Shown: one piece after another, positions 54,267 through 64,000 of the stretch | How positions within the stretch are numbered: position 1 is the first letter of the stretch | Layout of the letters: each line of letters starts with the position of its first letter | Origin: Acanthaster planci | Lineage: Eukaryota > Echinodermata > Asteroidea > Valvatida > Acanthasteridae | Direction of reading: 5' to 3' | Assembly (NCBI RefSeq): GCF_001949145.1 | Contig: NW_019091424.1 | Span: forward strand, 953,069 to 1,017,068 | Length of the DNA: 64,000 bases | Made by a program: the position numbers and the translations under genes | Notes under the pieces: model-generated | Told to the model about the DNA's origin: nothing | Databases searched by the model: none | Seen by the model: only the letters and a program-made list of their open reading frames with translations

Positions 54267-56709
54267 GCACTGGGCATGCACTGTTTGATTACCGACTTGG
54301 CTCATTACGTAAGGTGGCCTTAAAGTAATGGGAGCAGAAAGAGTTGTGTGTTTGGAAAGACTGAGTGTTCTGGTAGTGAGGAATTGCTTGCACGTTCAGA
54401 ATAAAAAAAATGATAAGCAGTGTAATATATAGACGTTTCAGAATAATATGTAAACTGAATTAGAGCGCATTTTGACAGTGATGCAGACGAAGCAAGTGGT
54501 GCTTTTTACAATGGCAAATCAAAAATAGCAAACCTTTTGTCTAGGTTTCCCACTTTGTCTTGGACCGCATTTTGAATGCCCTTTCTTTTCATAATGGTTG
54601 ACATCTCACTACACAGGTTGAGAAACAGTGGTATTTCCAGGTTGTATAAACTCCGACCACAACCAAACACTTCCAATATACCCATAACAGTTCCAATGTT
54701 ACCAACATATCTCAAAGACATCTCACCGTAGAAGACACAATCGGTAGATATATCCTGATATTTCACTTACAGATTTCTTTCTTTGTGATATTAACTCGGG
54801 AAGCCTCTGAGGTTTTTGAAGTGACCCGTATTGTAATGTGTCAAATGGTGCGGGATGTTCCGTGCTTGCAGTTTGAAAGGTGTCGCTTTGGCGTTGTAGC
54901 AATGTTGATTATGTCAACATGCACGAAGCATTCTCAAAATAAGACATCCGTGATTGTACATCAAGCTACATGTAGTTATATTGACGAGACAGCGGCCTTT
55001 CCAGTGGGCCTCCATGTACAAACACTGCATGCAAGGTCGATGTGTTCTGAATAGTGGTGCGTATTTTCATGATCTATATCCATTTCCATGGTAACAGACT
55101 CTTAGTGTTTCGTCAGTGCATGGTGTGTAAATCGTACCTCGTCTAAAGTTCAAATATCAGTGTTTGGTAATCAAGTGCTACTGGTGAGTGTATCGCTTGC
55201 AGTCGAAACAAGCAAACCGTTTGTGTCTTTGTAACGATTGATGTAACACCAATCACTTATTGGTTAAATTGAATAAAAAAGATCACGCCAGTTGGTAGAG
55301 AGATTTGATGAATTAATCCTTCATCTCTGTCTCGTGGTCATTTTATCTACCTACATGTATATACCTAAGCCTAAGCCCAACTTGTGACTTTGCAGGTGGA
55401 CGGTCATGACAGTCTGGTGTCGTGGCACATTTCTCAGAATCCAACTTTTAAGAGTTAAGACGCCTTTGCACATGCGCGTCAACACACGTCAAGCGTTGCG
55501 TATCCGTCAAAGTCGCTCTCGGGGCGATATTGACGGTCTTGCCGTGTGAAACTTCCCGTATCGAAATGTCGGGTTTCGTTTCGAAAAAAAAATCCTCCAG
55601 AGCCACGGTTTTAGCTTAGGCTTTATTTAAGTCAGATTTCCCCAGCGTGTGGAGTGAACAAAATGTTGCAGGCTTTGCGTTTTCCTGACGTCCAAACGGC
55701 ATGTGCACGTGCTATGTTGGAACTTTTCAAAAATACTTCAATTGCTCCTGTAGCAAGACCCGACCTTTTCATTGAGGAAAATGATACCGCGAGGAAACTA
55801 TTCAAGAAGTACTGAACGTTTATCCCACAACTATGGCGAAAATTATCTTTGTTTCCATTTGCCTTACCTTTAATCATCATTACACTCGGGGACCAAAATA
55901 AAGCTCAAAATTGGTACCGTAAGTAATGACATAATCGGCACTACAGACGCCTTAACAGAGAACGATACAGTAGGGAAACTATTTGATGCAAACTATAATA
56001 AAGCTTTAGTCCCATTTTAACTTCAAAGACACCTAAAAAACTAAACAGGTGTTGTAGATTGGGAATAATCCCACAGCATTTTGTTCAAAAACTGATCTCG
56101 GTATCTACATTAACTCTCAACTCCGTGAGTACTTCTATGGACGGCGACCCGATAACCTACACTTTTATCACAACCTCAGAAGTCAATCAATCATCTTAAT
56201 GAGGTCTCACAAATGTGATAGGTAAAAGATTAATTATGTCAATTGTTTTCATATTTAAAACAGCCGACGGCCGGAGGTGTTTAGATGCTGACTCCATTAT
56301 CCTCTGCTTTGTTGCAAGGTTTTTTGGCATGAATTTTTTTTCTTCTTTTTGCCCGTAGGATAATACGAGGTACCACTTCCAACTGCGCATGAACAGCAAG
56401 TTAAGAAACCTTGCTGATGAATGCTCCGTATGGTGAAGTCGACAAAAATATGACACGTACAAAAGGTGATTGGCACTCGCATCAAAAATGTCAGACACTT
56501 GTATCTAGAGCACTTCCACGGCGTGTGCACGTCAGCTATCTCGCACTATCACGAACCTTTAATGAGCTGACGACGTCACCGTGACGACAAGATAGCAATG
56601 TCCGGGGTTGGTTTCGTTCTGGGGAGGGGAACTGGGTACTAAAACCTGCCATCGGCGCTACGCTACTCATTTCCGCCCAACGGTCACTGTCGATATCACA
56701 CGGTGAACG

Positions 56710-56867
56710 ATGAAGATTGTACTGGTAACCGCGTCGTTGCTGCTGCTGGTAAGCACGGTGCTAGCATGGGGCGAGACGGGCCCGAAGTGTCCGAGAAACT
56801 GGTTTATGTATAACAACACCAAGTGCTTGATGCTCTTCACAAGACCAGAGCGTTGGCTGGAAGCGAG
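56710..56867 (+). CDS. C-type lectin exon 1
   Basis: ATG at 56710, donor GCGAG|gtaaac. It encodes the signal peptide and the first disulfide of a long-form lectin domain (CPRNWFMYNNTKC). Confidence 0.9.
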
Positions 56868-57821
56868 GTAAACATTTGAACCGAATCTCTTTGTCCTTAG
56901 GATCATAGAGCCATGTTCCAACTTAGATCAGACAACCAAAAGTTTTTTTTTTTTTTACAAATTACGCAGTTAATGATGTTTGAAAAACATGTAGGTCTAC
57001 ACGTAGGTCTACTCTTATAATGTTAACTTTCTTGTCTACCCCTGCCTTTTTATCCTGCAATGGAGTGAATAGTTATTTAAATCTCGTGCATTTGCTAAAT
57101 TTCACGAGTTTGCCGTCCTAGACTGTGACTGAAATCCACTAAACGTTTCTAAAACGCGCCTTCAGTTCATTACGTTTCTGAAACAGACGGGTCTTCAAAA
57201 GAAGTAAATTAACAGCATTCGAATTCTAAATCTACACTCTCAACCGTCATTGGCGTGATTTACTCTGCCCTTTTGACAAAGGACTTTGTCATCCCATTTT
57301 GATTTAGGGCTAAGGGTGCGATTCGGTATACTATCGTGCTAAAATTAATGTTCACGTACAAACGTCCCCTCTCTGTTGAACAACAACATTCTGAAAAATG
57401 GGGGTTAGTAAATCTTGAAAAGTAAGATATCCCGTCCAAAGATTGTGCTATTTGTAAAGCCACTCTCTTTCATTTCAGGAAACAGTGTGGCTTCCAAAAC
57501 CCCGGTGGCGACTTGGTCATTATCGAGTCCGAGGAAAAGAAAGCCTTTGTACACTCCATGGTGCACTATAAGCCGCCCTTGTTCAGCTGCGGCTTGTTAA
57601 GCAAGAACCCCTACTGGATAGGCTTGAACGACCGGAACCATGAGTTCGTCTTCGAGTGGAACGACACCGGGGAAAGCGGGAATTACCGCAACTGGGCATT
57701 CCTGGAGCCCAACAACCAGTTTGGTGAAGACTGCGTCGAAATGGACTACGACAAGGGCAAATGGAACGACGAAGACTGCAACACGAAGCGCTGTTTCGTG
57801 TGTGAGGTGCAAGTTAGCTAG
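56710..57821 (+). CDS. Secreted C-type lectin (two exons, 166 aa)
   Basis: Coding exons 56710-56867 and 57479-57821 join in phase 2 (AG|G = Arg). The first ATG gives MKIVLVTASLLLLVSTVLAW, a typical signal peptide. A single C-type lectin domain follows: CPRNW...KC, the WLEAR-KQCGF helix, WIGLND, the EPN sugar-specificity motif (mannose-type), EDCVEM, and KWNDEDC...CFVCE with the WND calcium site. Calcium-binding residues look intact, so sugar binding is likely. Two N-glycosylation sequons (NNT, NDT) are visible. Two extra cysteines (FSCGLL and KRCF) could form a further disulfide. It resembles small secreted immune or biomineral lectins of marine invertebrates, but the true ligand is unknown. 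Confidence 0.93.
57479..57821 (+). CDS. C-type lectin exon 2
   Basis: Acceptor tttcatttcag|GAAACA. It encodes the rest of the lectin domain and ends CEVQVS, TAG. The open frame is GC-richer than its flanks and has codon choice like the CRMP exons. Confidence 0.93.
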
Positions 57822-58158
57822 ATCTGGATCTTTTTGGCTGTGGCGTCAATGAGATCTCTGACACATCAGGCCTACCCTTAAATACATCTGTTTCCAAGCG
57901 TGGGATCTTTATTTTCTGATCAAAATTTAACATGCTCAAAATCTCCATGTAACTGAAGTCATACTACTTATTGATATTTGTTTGTTTTTAAATAATCTTA
58001 GGTAACTTTTCTTCGATCGAGAGTGACATCAACCAACGATGATTACTTGAAACTGGATATCATGATCACTTATGGTTCTGTTAATTCCTGTTTCATAATT
58101 TTCCTCTTCACTTCCTGTTGAAACGACCGATTTAACATACGCAAAGTGTATCTTCTCG

Positions 58159-58164
58159 AATAAA
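58159..58164 (+). terminator. Likely polyadenylation signal of the lectin gene
   Basis: AATAAA about 340 bp after the stop. A second AATAAA at 58256-58261 is an alternative. Confidence 0.5.
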
Positions 58165-58574
58165 ACTCCTCATCCGTTTTTTTCCGACAATAGGATTCTT
58201 GCAGTCATCCCATTTTTTCCCCAAAACGTAGGCTTGAAGACATAGTCATAATTAGAATAAAGTCATTGAATTCAGCAGCGACTAGACTCGTGTGCACGTT
58301 TATTTCCTCTTAGAGGTAAGTGACAGCGAGGGTGTAGACACAAGGGAGGTAGGAAGCGTTTTGTTTTTCTTTTGCCTTATACCAAGAACTGGTCAGGTGT
58401 TGTAGTCGTGTACTTTTCGAGTACCAATTTCACTGTCAATGTTGAACCAGTTCGGGGGGAAGCAAAGCTTAGGAACATGAACATTAGACAGACTGAAAGG
58501 TTTAAGATTGCAAAAAGAAAAGTACGACTTGAGATCATCCTTGTATAATAACCATTAAGGTTTTAAACCAACGC

Positions 58575-58980
58575 CAAACATGTTGTTGGGCCCCCTCGGC
58601 GGTGGTTGGTGCCGTATGCGTCAACCCAGCGGGAAGGTCTGCTTGCTCTTGCGGTCTTTGAGTCAGATCAAGTACGGTACTTCTTGACGCAGCCGGCCAA
58701 GGTCTGTGCGTGCAAATGCAAATGTATGCCCCGTCTACATTTAGCTCCCCGTCCAAGGAAATTGTAACCGGATCGGCATCGGGCACCTAGCAGTTACGCC
58801 TGATCCCAAGTTACATTCAAGTTACATAAGTGTTACAAGAACTTGTAACACGTCTCGTTGTTCTCGTTCCAATTTGTAGCGCCTGTGCATGGGACACTGA
58901 CCGTGGCAAGATAAAAGGTGCCAACAACGATCACCAGCACTCCACATAGGCCTAGTCCTCGCTGTGTCCTAACTCCTGGA
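58575..58980 (-). pseudogene. Decayed C-type lectin with transmembrane anchor
   Basis: On the minus strand, after an acceptor-like ttttccag, the frame reads a hydrophobic segment (LGLCGVLVIVVGTFYLATVSV) and then PCTGATNWNENNETCYKF, the start of a lectin domain, before a stop (TAA). Further pieces follow in other frames: NVTWDQA, PVTISLDGELN, LKDRKSKQTF, RWVDAYGTNH and GPNNMFG. Their order matches a C-type lectin domain (CYKF, TW..A, VTI.S..E, W.GL.D, W.DG, PNN). Stops and frame changes separate them, so this is best read as a pseudogene of a type II membrane lectin. The C-terminal WND...C part is not seen. Confidence 0.6.
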
Positions 58981-60115
58981 AAATGCGGCATTTAAATTAA
59001 TGTCTCACACGCATTCATTTAAATAACATGAACATCTCACCTGATTTCTGCTTCAACACATAAAACTATTATGCTAGCCATGGCCCAAACTAGTTTAGGA
59101 TCGCTTCAAAAATATGTTTGCATTTTTATTTTTAAGACCTAAATCGGAGCACAATTGTTCGATCAATACACCACTCAAAATTCCTCCTAATTGTTTTGTA
59201 TATCACTACCAGTGAGAGAAATTAAGTTATCTGGGACATACTTACTTCAGAAACTATATCAGCCAGTTTTATCTTAGCACCCAATTTTTAGGGACATTCA
59301 TTTTACAAGAGGGATATCTTTTGGTGAAAACTTTTACCAAATTAAAGAAGACAGTCTACACCAACATTTGAAGCTATCATATTTACTATAGAATTGTGCG
59401 ATGTGAAGGATAACTCTAGCTCAAACACAACAAAAACATAACGTCAAGAAACAAATTACCAATTAAGCCTGCATCACGGCGATGATACATCATTCTCGAC
59501 GCAATATACATTTACACGTACATGGCAATGATCAGTACGGACCGAGTCAATGTGTTTGTTAACAATAGCTTATTATGTCGACCAGCCGTGTGGACATTAT
59601 ATACAGACATTTCAAGCGTCGCAGTCAGGAAACTTTGCCCTGTGTGTGCAGAGATATTATTGAGAAATACAAATCACCAGCCACCCCATCTAAATGTAAA
59701 ACAATCAAACTTACTTCTCCTGCCCTTGTGGCAAAGCATATCACTCCGATATGCTAGCTTTCTGGTCGACGTTCTCCGGGCAACGCAACGATAAAACTTC
59801 GATGTTACGGTACCATTACGACAAATTGTGGAGAAAATGGCGGCTACACTATAACTGCAATGTTTACTAATACACACTGTACTACAATATCCTTCCGCGA
59901 CAGAATATTTCAAACTTAGTTCTAAAACTAACCAAACTAGACTGAGACATTGTACCAAGTCATTTTATATCACTATTCCATCGAATTAACTTTCGAAGTC
60001 GGCATTAAAAAGCGTCTTCCAAGGTTTCACGTTGTAGACTGTAGCGTACTATTAAGTTAATTGTGCGGACGAACATTCGTTATAGGCGTCGGCTATACGC
60101 CGCACACAAATCAAT

Positions 60116-60365
60116 CATGGCCGTTTTCCAATACTCAACTTCGGCTCCGTCTTGGGCTTCAACTAGCTGTTTTTTACTAGCTGGCTTTGAAGCTGTAAGC
60201 GCAGGAATCAGTCTAATAGTGCCACAGAAGATCAAATAAGATGCAAGAAAGCCAAAAATTACAGTAATCCAATGTAATCTAAACGCTTCAGGCGCGCAAC
60301 TGGGGATAGGTTTTGGGAACTAAGCCTGAGACGGAGACGAAGTTGAGTATTGGAAAACGGCCCAT
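60116..60365. repeat. 250-bp MITE with ~44-bp inverted ends
   Basis: CATGGCCGTTTTCCAATACT...CAACTTCGGCTCCGTC at the left is mirrored at the right end (GACGAAGTTG...AGTATTGGAAAACGGCCCATG) with few mismatches. There is no coding frame. Other copies are not visible in this window. Confidence 0.85.
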
Positions 60366-60469
60366 GCCTTTCACGCGCTAAATTAGAACAGAATCTGGTA
60401 CACTGACTTCTTTAAATTCATGTGAACATAACAATTTGAATTCTCCATACTAAAAATACCCTTGCTATA

Positions 60470-60618
60470 TATACCTCGTGATTCGGGGCAAGCTTTGACT
60501 TAGTTACATACGAGACGCCGCCTACCCTGTTCTCAATGAATTAGAAGGGAAAAAGGAACCAGTCCATTCCAGAGATGATGGTCGCTATGCAAAAGTTTGC
60601 CCCAAATCACGAGGTATA
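60470..60618. repeat. 149-bp MITE with TATACCTCGTGATT ends
   Basis: TATACCTCGTGATTCGGGGC (left) and the complement of GCCCCAAATCACGAGGTATA (right) are inverted repeats with one mismatch. TATA at both ends may be a TA-type target site. Confidence 0.8.
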
Positions 60619-60849
60619 GCAGCAGTGTCATTAGTCTGAGAATTCATGTGCAATCACATGACTCAGTGTACCAGATTTTATTTAAATGTAACTCGCAAAT
60701 GGCTTAGTAAATGAATATGTCTCATAAAAAGCCATTATATACATAATGGTGTTCATGATATACAGGCTTCTATGGAGTTAAAGGGAAGGCTATGGTGTAG
60801 GCGTACATGTACATCTAAACCTACATTGGGCATAATCAATGATGGCGTG

Positions 60850-60855
60850 TTTATT
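60850..60855 (-). terminator. Likely polyadenylation signal of the SLC7 gene
   Basis: TTTATT on the + strand reads AATAAA on the minus strand, about 140 bp beyond the proposed stop codon. Confidence 0.5.
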
Positions 60856-60995
60856 TCTCGGGGATATCTGGTTGGGAGGAGGTAGGCCAACAGAAAGCAA
60901 GACTCGGGATCAAAGTCCGGCATGCCAAACTGAGCTCTCCAAAGATGGTGCCGGAACCTTAATGGCAAGGTCGAGCCAACTCCGTGAGTAAATTT

Positions 60996-61063
60996 TCAGT
61001 CGCTTTTTGAGGTGTGCTCAGGTGCAAGGAGGAGCGTCCTCTGGATCGCCACGGTGGCTGCGT
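60996..61063 (-). CDS. SLC7 terminal coding exon
   Basis: Acceptor gttacctag|ACGCAG. Phase 1 matches the donor of the previous exon (G|AC = Asp). Encodes [21 protein letters not shown], stop (TGA at 60996-60998). The pattern resembles the xCT tail (TRTLQIILEVVPEE..). It rests on phase, position and this weak similarity. Confidence 0.6.
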
Positions 61064-63921
61064 CTAGGTAACAAAGCAGCACAGCATCCCACGTCAGTAA
61101 ATATGAAATGTGGAATATCATAGCCATAACATTCAAAATGGAGGCCTACTCGATCTTAACACACACACTCTCCCAGCTTTCACATTTCTGTGTGGAAAAT
61201 GTGCAGTTTGAATTGAAGTCGGGAGGATGATTCAGAATGTAATTGTAGATTATTTTGCCCACAACCACTGCTAATTTTAAAAAAAGTAAACGAAACAAAA
61301 GCAGAATAACTTTTTTTTACGGAAGCGGTAAATCTGGTCGTGATTTTTCCCCTCTTTTACAAACGCTTTTTTAGCCACTCGAAAATGGTTGATTAAAAAT
61401 GAATACCGTACATGAATGTTTGGGTCATTTTTAACATTTCCCCTGCAAAGCTGTATTACTCCATCTTCCTTTGAGAACAGTCCGCTGGACAGATATTAAA
61501 CAGTGCCCTCTTGTGCTCACGCAAGGAGCCCGTATAAAAGTAGCTTCAAGTCCTCACCTATTAACCCCAGAAGCCATTTGGGCTTGCTGGTCCAGTAGAC
61601 TCCAAAGAAGTAGACAGGTACCCCAGTGAGTGAGATGCACAGGCCAATCAGCGTGTCCATGGGTTGCCCGATGGTGCCAAACACAACTAGAAAGATGCAC
61701 ACTAGAACGAATATGACTGGTAAGATCCAAGGGACCTACAAGACAATGCAAACCAATGAATGTCTTTGAAGAGAAAGAAGACTTCATGATGCACGTAATC
61801 CTCAGATACATCCCAAGTCATGAATAATAGAAACAGTCTCAGCATTGATCTGAACACCCAGTCATTGTTGATCTGAAGCTCTGCCACTTATAAGAACAGA
61901 CAGTTTTTCTACCACTATATATGGAAAGTGGGCAATTTTATTACTCAAAGAAGAAGCAATCCACTTTCATGATTCCCAGTACCCTCCGATAAACTCTCTA
62001 ATACTATCGACGAATTAAGCTTCGTAGTGTGGCCATAAGATTAATCTTCTGAAGCCCCAATGTCGTTGGGAAAAGAAACAATTAAACTGCCGGGACATTT
62101 CTTTTAGGTAGCTGAGCCTTGGAGAATTTTTAAGGTATATCTTTGCGGTCATTTTGACACCAATTTTGTGAAAATCGAACATACCGTTCTTGCGCAGCGC
62201 GCATTTTTCTGGACAGGTCAGGCGGGCTGGCACGCATGTAGCCTTGAACTTCAATTAACCGTAACAAAAAAACAATACATCTAATCGAGTTCAAACTTCA
62301 CATTTGTAATGGTAAAGAGTGTGGCACAGCCGAGTTCTTGGGAGGCGGAATCCGCCCCCCCCCCAGCTGTATAAGATGGACCAAAATAGATCTTTGAGCA
62401 TTGGGCGTAAATCCCAGGGGATGGGGGTACATATACACACCCCACTTTGTGAGGTGGGGGCTGGGCACTGAATCATCCCCTCACACACACTTTTGGCGAT
62501 GAACCCAAAATTAAAGCGGATAGTAAAGAATTTTCAGGATTTCCTCACGACTAAAATGTTTGCAATATCTGTTAAACGGGAAAGCTTTTTAAAAAGCCAT
62601 AAATATGCCATTCTGATGCAAGATTCCGCATGAATTTGATACACATAACAGATGTACATCTTTATCATAAACATCGCCCCCTATATTGTGTATATGGTGC
62701 CCCCCCACTTTTCAAATTTCCATGGCCGGGCAAGTCACCCCCACACACACACACACTTACCTTCAACGGTCGCTCCAAATCAGGCCTTCTCCAACGCAGG
62801 AATAACATGCCAGTGATGGAAACACCGACGCCTGTCCAGAACACGAAGTTAAAGTAGTTTAGCAGCTGTCCAATGTCGGCCGCAAAGAGGTACATAAGTG
62901 ACATGAAACACTTGCGGGGGAAGACGGGGAAAAAGATACAGAAGTTAAGCATGGTGTATTGAAAGCTCAACTTTCACTGATGTGTTTGTAATTCAAAGAG
63001 CTTTTACTGACACACAGACTTTGGAATCTGTTTACAATTTGGTTTCTTTACATTTATCTGAAATATTTCCATCTTCGGAAATTTAGACCCAGCTCATCAC
63101 ATTTACATGAAAATTTGAAACTTAAAATAAAGCCATACACGGTGTGATTGTGTAATGAAGAAATGTCATTTTCTTTACCATAAACGCGAGGGCTGCCAGG
63201 GGCGTTTCTTGTCCCACATGAATCATTCCAAGTACCTGAGGGAGCGACTCGCTACGAGCACCAACAAAGCTAAGCCTAAACAACCCAAACCGAAAAGGGA
63301 AAAATGATCAACATCATTAGCCAACATTTTAAGCCGAGGTATTCCAGGTAATGTAAAGTGGCGTTTCAGCAAACAGCATCAATCCGTTTTGAAGAGTCTT
63401 GCACTGAAAATGTGAAAAGTGTATATACAGTTCGTAAGTGTGATGTCACCAGTTTACACCACGCCCGCTACACATGCTCTGCACATGCATTGATGCATGG
63501 GACCATGGAACCGGAAGTTAACGCGCAACTTCAGCGATCGTCCAGTGGAAGCCTGCAAATTGTGGCTCGTCTGCCTTTGTGACGAAGTCACTTTAGAAAT
63601 GAAACAGTAGATTTGATATTCGTGATTCAAAATATCGAAAATGACGCAATTTTAACAATGCATACAATTATTCAGATTTTCATCCTATCGACCACAGTAC
63701 AAAGTACATGTAATAGGGTGTGTGAAGCCCTTATCTGTAAAGCTGAAACGTTCGTCTGAATGACTACTAGGGTACGAGCATATTTATGTATCTCAAAGAT
63801 AACTGCAAGATACTTACCGTGAGCTTGCCATAAGCATTCCGTTGACTGCGCCGAACGTGGACAGGGCGACCGATACGGGCATGATAACAGCTGCTGCTCC
63901 CAAAACCTTCTCCCCAAACGT
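60996..63921 (-). CDS. SLC7-family amino-acid transporter light chain (LAT/xCT-like), C-terminal five exons
   Basis: Five minus-strand exons (104, 97, 150, 178 and 68 nt) join in consistent phases to give 198 residues, about 40% of the usual 500 or so. The 5' part lies beyond the window. Visible features are [20 protein letters not shown] (TM8 region), [20 protein letters not shown] and [12 protein letters not shown] (cytoplasmic loop typical of SLC7), [19 protein letters not shown] (TM10), [32 protein letters not shown] (TM11) and [19 protein letters not shown] (TM12). LTGVP.Y with a KP(K/R)W end is closest to xCT/SLC7A11 as I remember it, but the substrate cannot be assigned. Such light chains pair with an SLC3 glycoprotein at the plasma membrane and exchange amino acids. 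Confidence 0.88.
61558..61735 (-). CDS. SLC7 exon with TM11-TM12
   Basis: Acceptor ttgtag|GTCCCT, donor TTAATAG|gtgagg, 178 nt. Encodes [40 protein letters not shown] and [19 protein letters not shown]. Confidence 0.92.
62761..62910 (-). CDS. SLC7 exon with TM9 end-TM10
   Basis: Acceptor cttcccccgcaag|TGTTTC, donor TTGAAG|gtaagt, 150 nt in phase 0. Encodes [40 protein letters not shown] and [11 protein letters not shown] (TG)n repeat follows the donor in the intron. Confidence 0.92.
63179..63275 (-). CDS. SLC7 exon with the R-FVGARE loop
   Basis: Acceptor gttgtttag|GCTTAG, donor TTTATG|gtaaag, 97 nt. Encodes [20 protein letters not shown] and [12 protein letters not shown]. The family pattern is R.F.VGAREG.LP..L.MIH. 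Here SES replaces the usual EGH. Confidence 0.92.
63818..63921 (-). CDS. SLC7 exon with TM8 (most 5' exon in the window)
   Basis: Acceptor gtctttacag|ACGTTT, donor AGCTCACG|gtaagt, 104 nt. Encodes [20 protein letters not shown] and [14 protein letters not shown]. The family pattern is FG...G....I...VALS.FG..NG. Earlier exons lie past 64000. Confidence 0.92.
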
Positions 63922-64000
63922 CTGTAAAGACAATTCATATTGTCGGGAAAAAAATCCCATTTGTAATAGTTCTTTAACAAGTTGACGAATCTAGGGCGCG

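Larger units (their letters stand above)
51596..56709. other. Intergenic region between CRMP and the lectin gene
   Basis: No supported coding exon. The longest open frames (for example minus strand 53752-54066 and 54506-54766) show no recognisable motif. It contains one family D MITE, a CG-rich foldback and a TGCATGCA/CGCA microsatellite near 52222-52246. Confidence 0.6.
58981..60849. other. Intergenic region between lectin relic and SLC7 gene
   Basis: No supported coding exon on either strand. Two well-formed palindromic elements lie at 60116-60365 and 60470-60618. Confidence 0.6.

Noticed and set aside
63358-63582. + strand open frame of 74 codons between SLC7 exons
   Set aside because: It lies in an intron of the minus-strand transporter and shows no motif or splice support.

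Overview
This is animal nuclear DNA: split genes with GT-AG introns, long non-coding stretches, many small palindromic transposons, a LINE tail and an assembly gap. The intron phases, the CRMP and SLC7 protein sequences and the very frequent TACATGTA/ACATGTAC palindromes suggest a marine invertebrate deuterostome such as an echinoderm. The exact group cannot be fixed from the sequence alone.

The main gene, on the + strand, spans about 9.7-51.3 kb and is a dihydropyrimidinase/CRMP (collapsin response mediator protein, DPYSL) gene. I assembled 15 coding exon positions behind two alternative first exons, and all joins keep frame. Exon 1a (9740-10456) gives a long N-terminus with repeated GSMF modules. 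Exon 1b (22519-22539) gives a 7-residue start. The predicted short form is 574 aa and the long form 806 aa. Two tandem 121-nt versions of exon 8 lie 457 bp apart and look mutually exclusive. Exon 8a carries the zinc-ligand histidine of dihydropyrimidinases (VHVMS), while 8b carries the CRMP-type lysine (TKVMS). All other expected catalytic residues sit in constitutive exons, so one splice choice should switch the product between an enzyme and an enzyme-dead CRMP. A candidate 27-nt microexon (49403-49429) lies in an RNA hairpin.

1-9.7 kb is upstream non-coding DNA. The roughly 12 kb and 18 kb introns after exons 1a and 1b hold several MITE families, two minisatellites, a pogo-like element and a LINE 3' end. 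Exon 3's splice donor is the first unit of a degenerate tandem repeat. The next intron holds a minisatellite that runs into a 515-base gap.

Downstream, 56.7-57.8 kb holds a two-exon secreted C-type lectin (+). A decayed membrane-type C-type lectin lies on the opposite strand (58.58-58.98 kb). The last five exons of an SLC7 (LAT/xCT-like) amino-acid transporter light chain (-) occupy 61.0-63.9 kb, with the rest of that gene beyond the right edge. The three loci show no obvious functional link.
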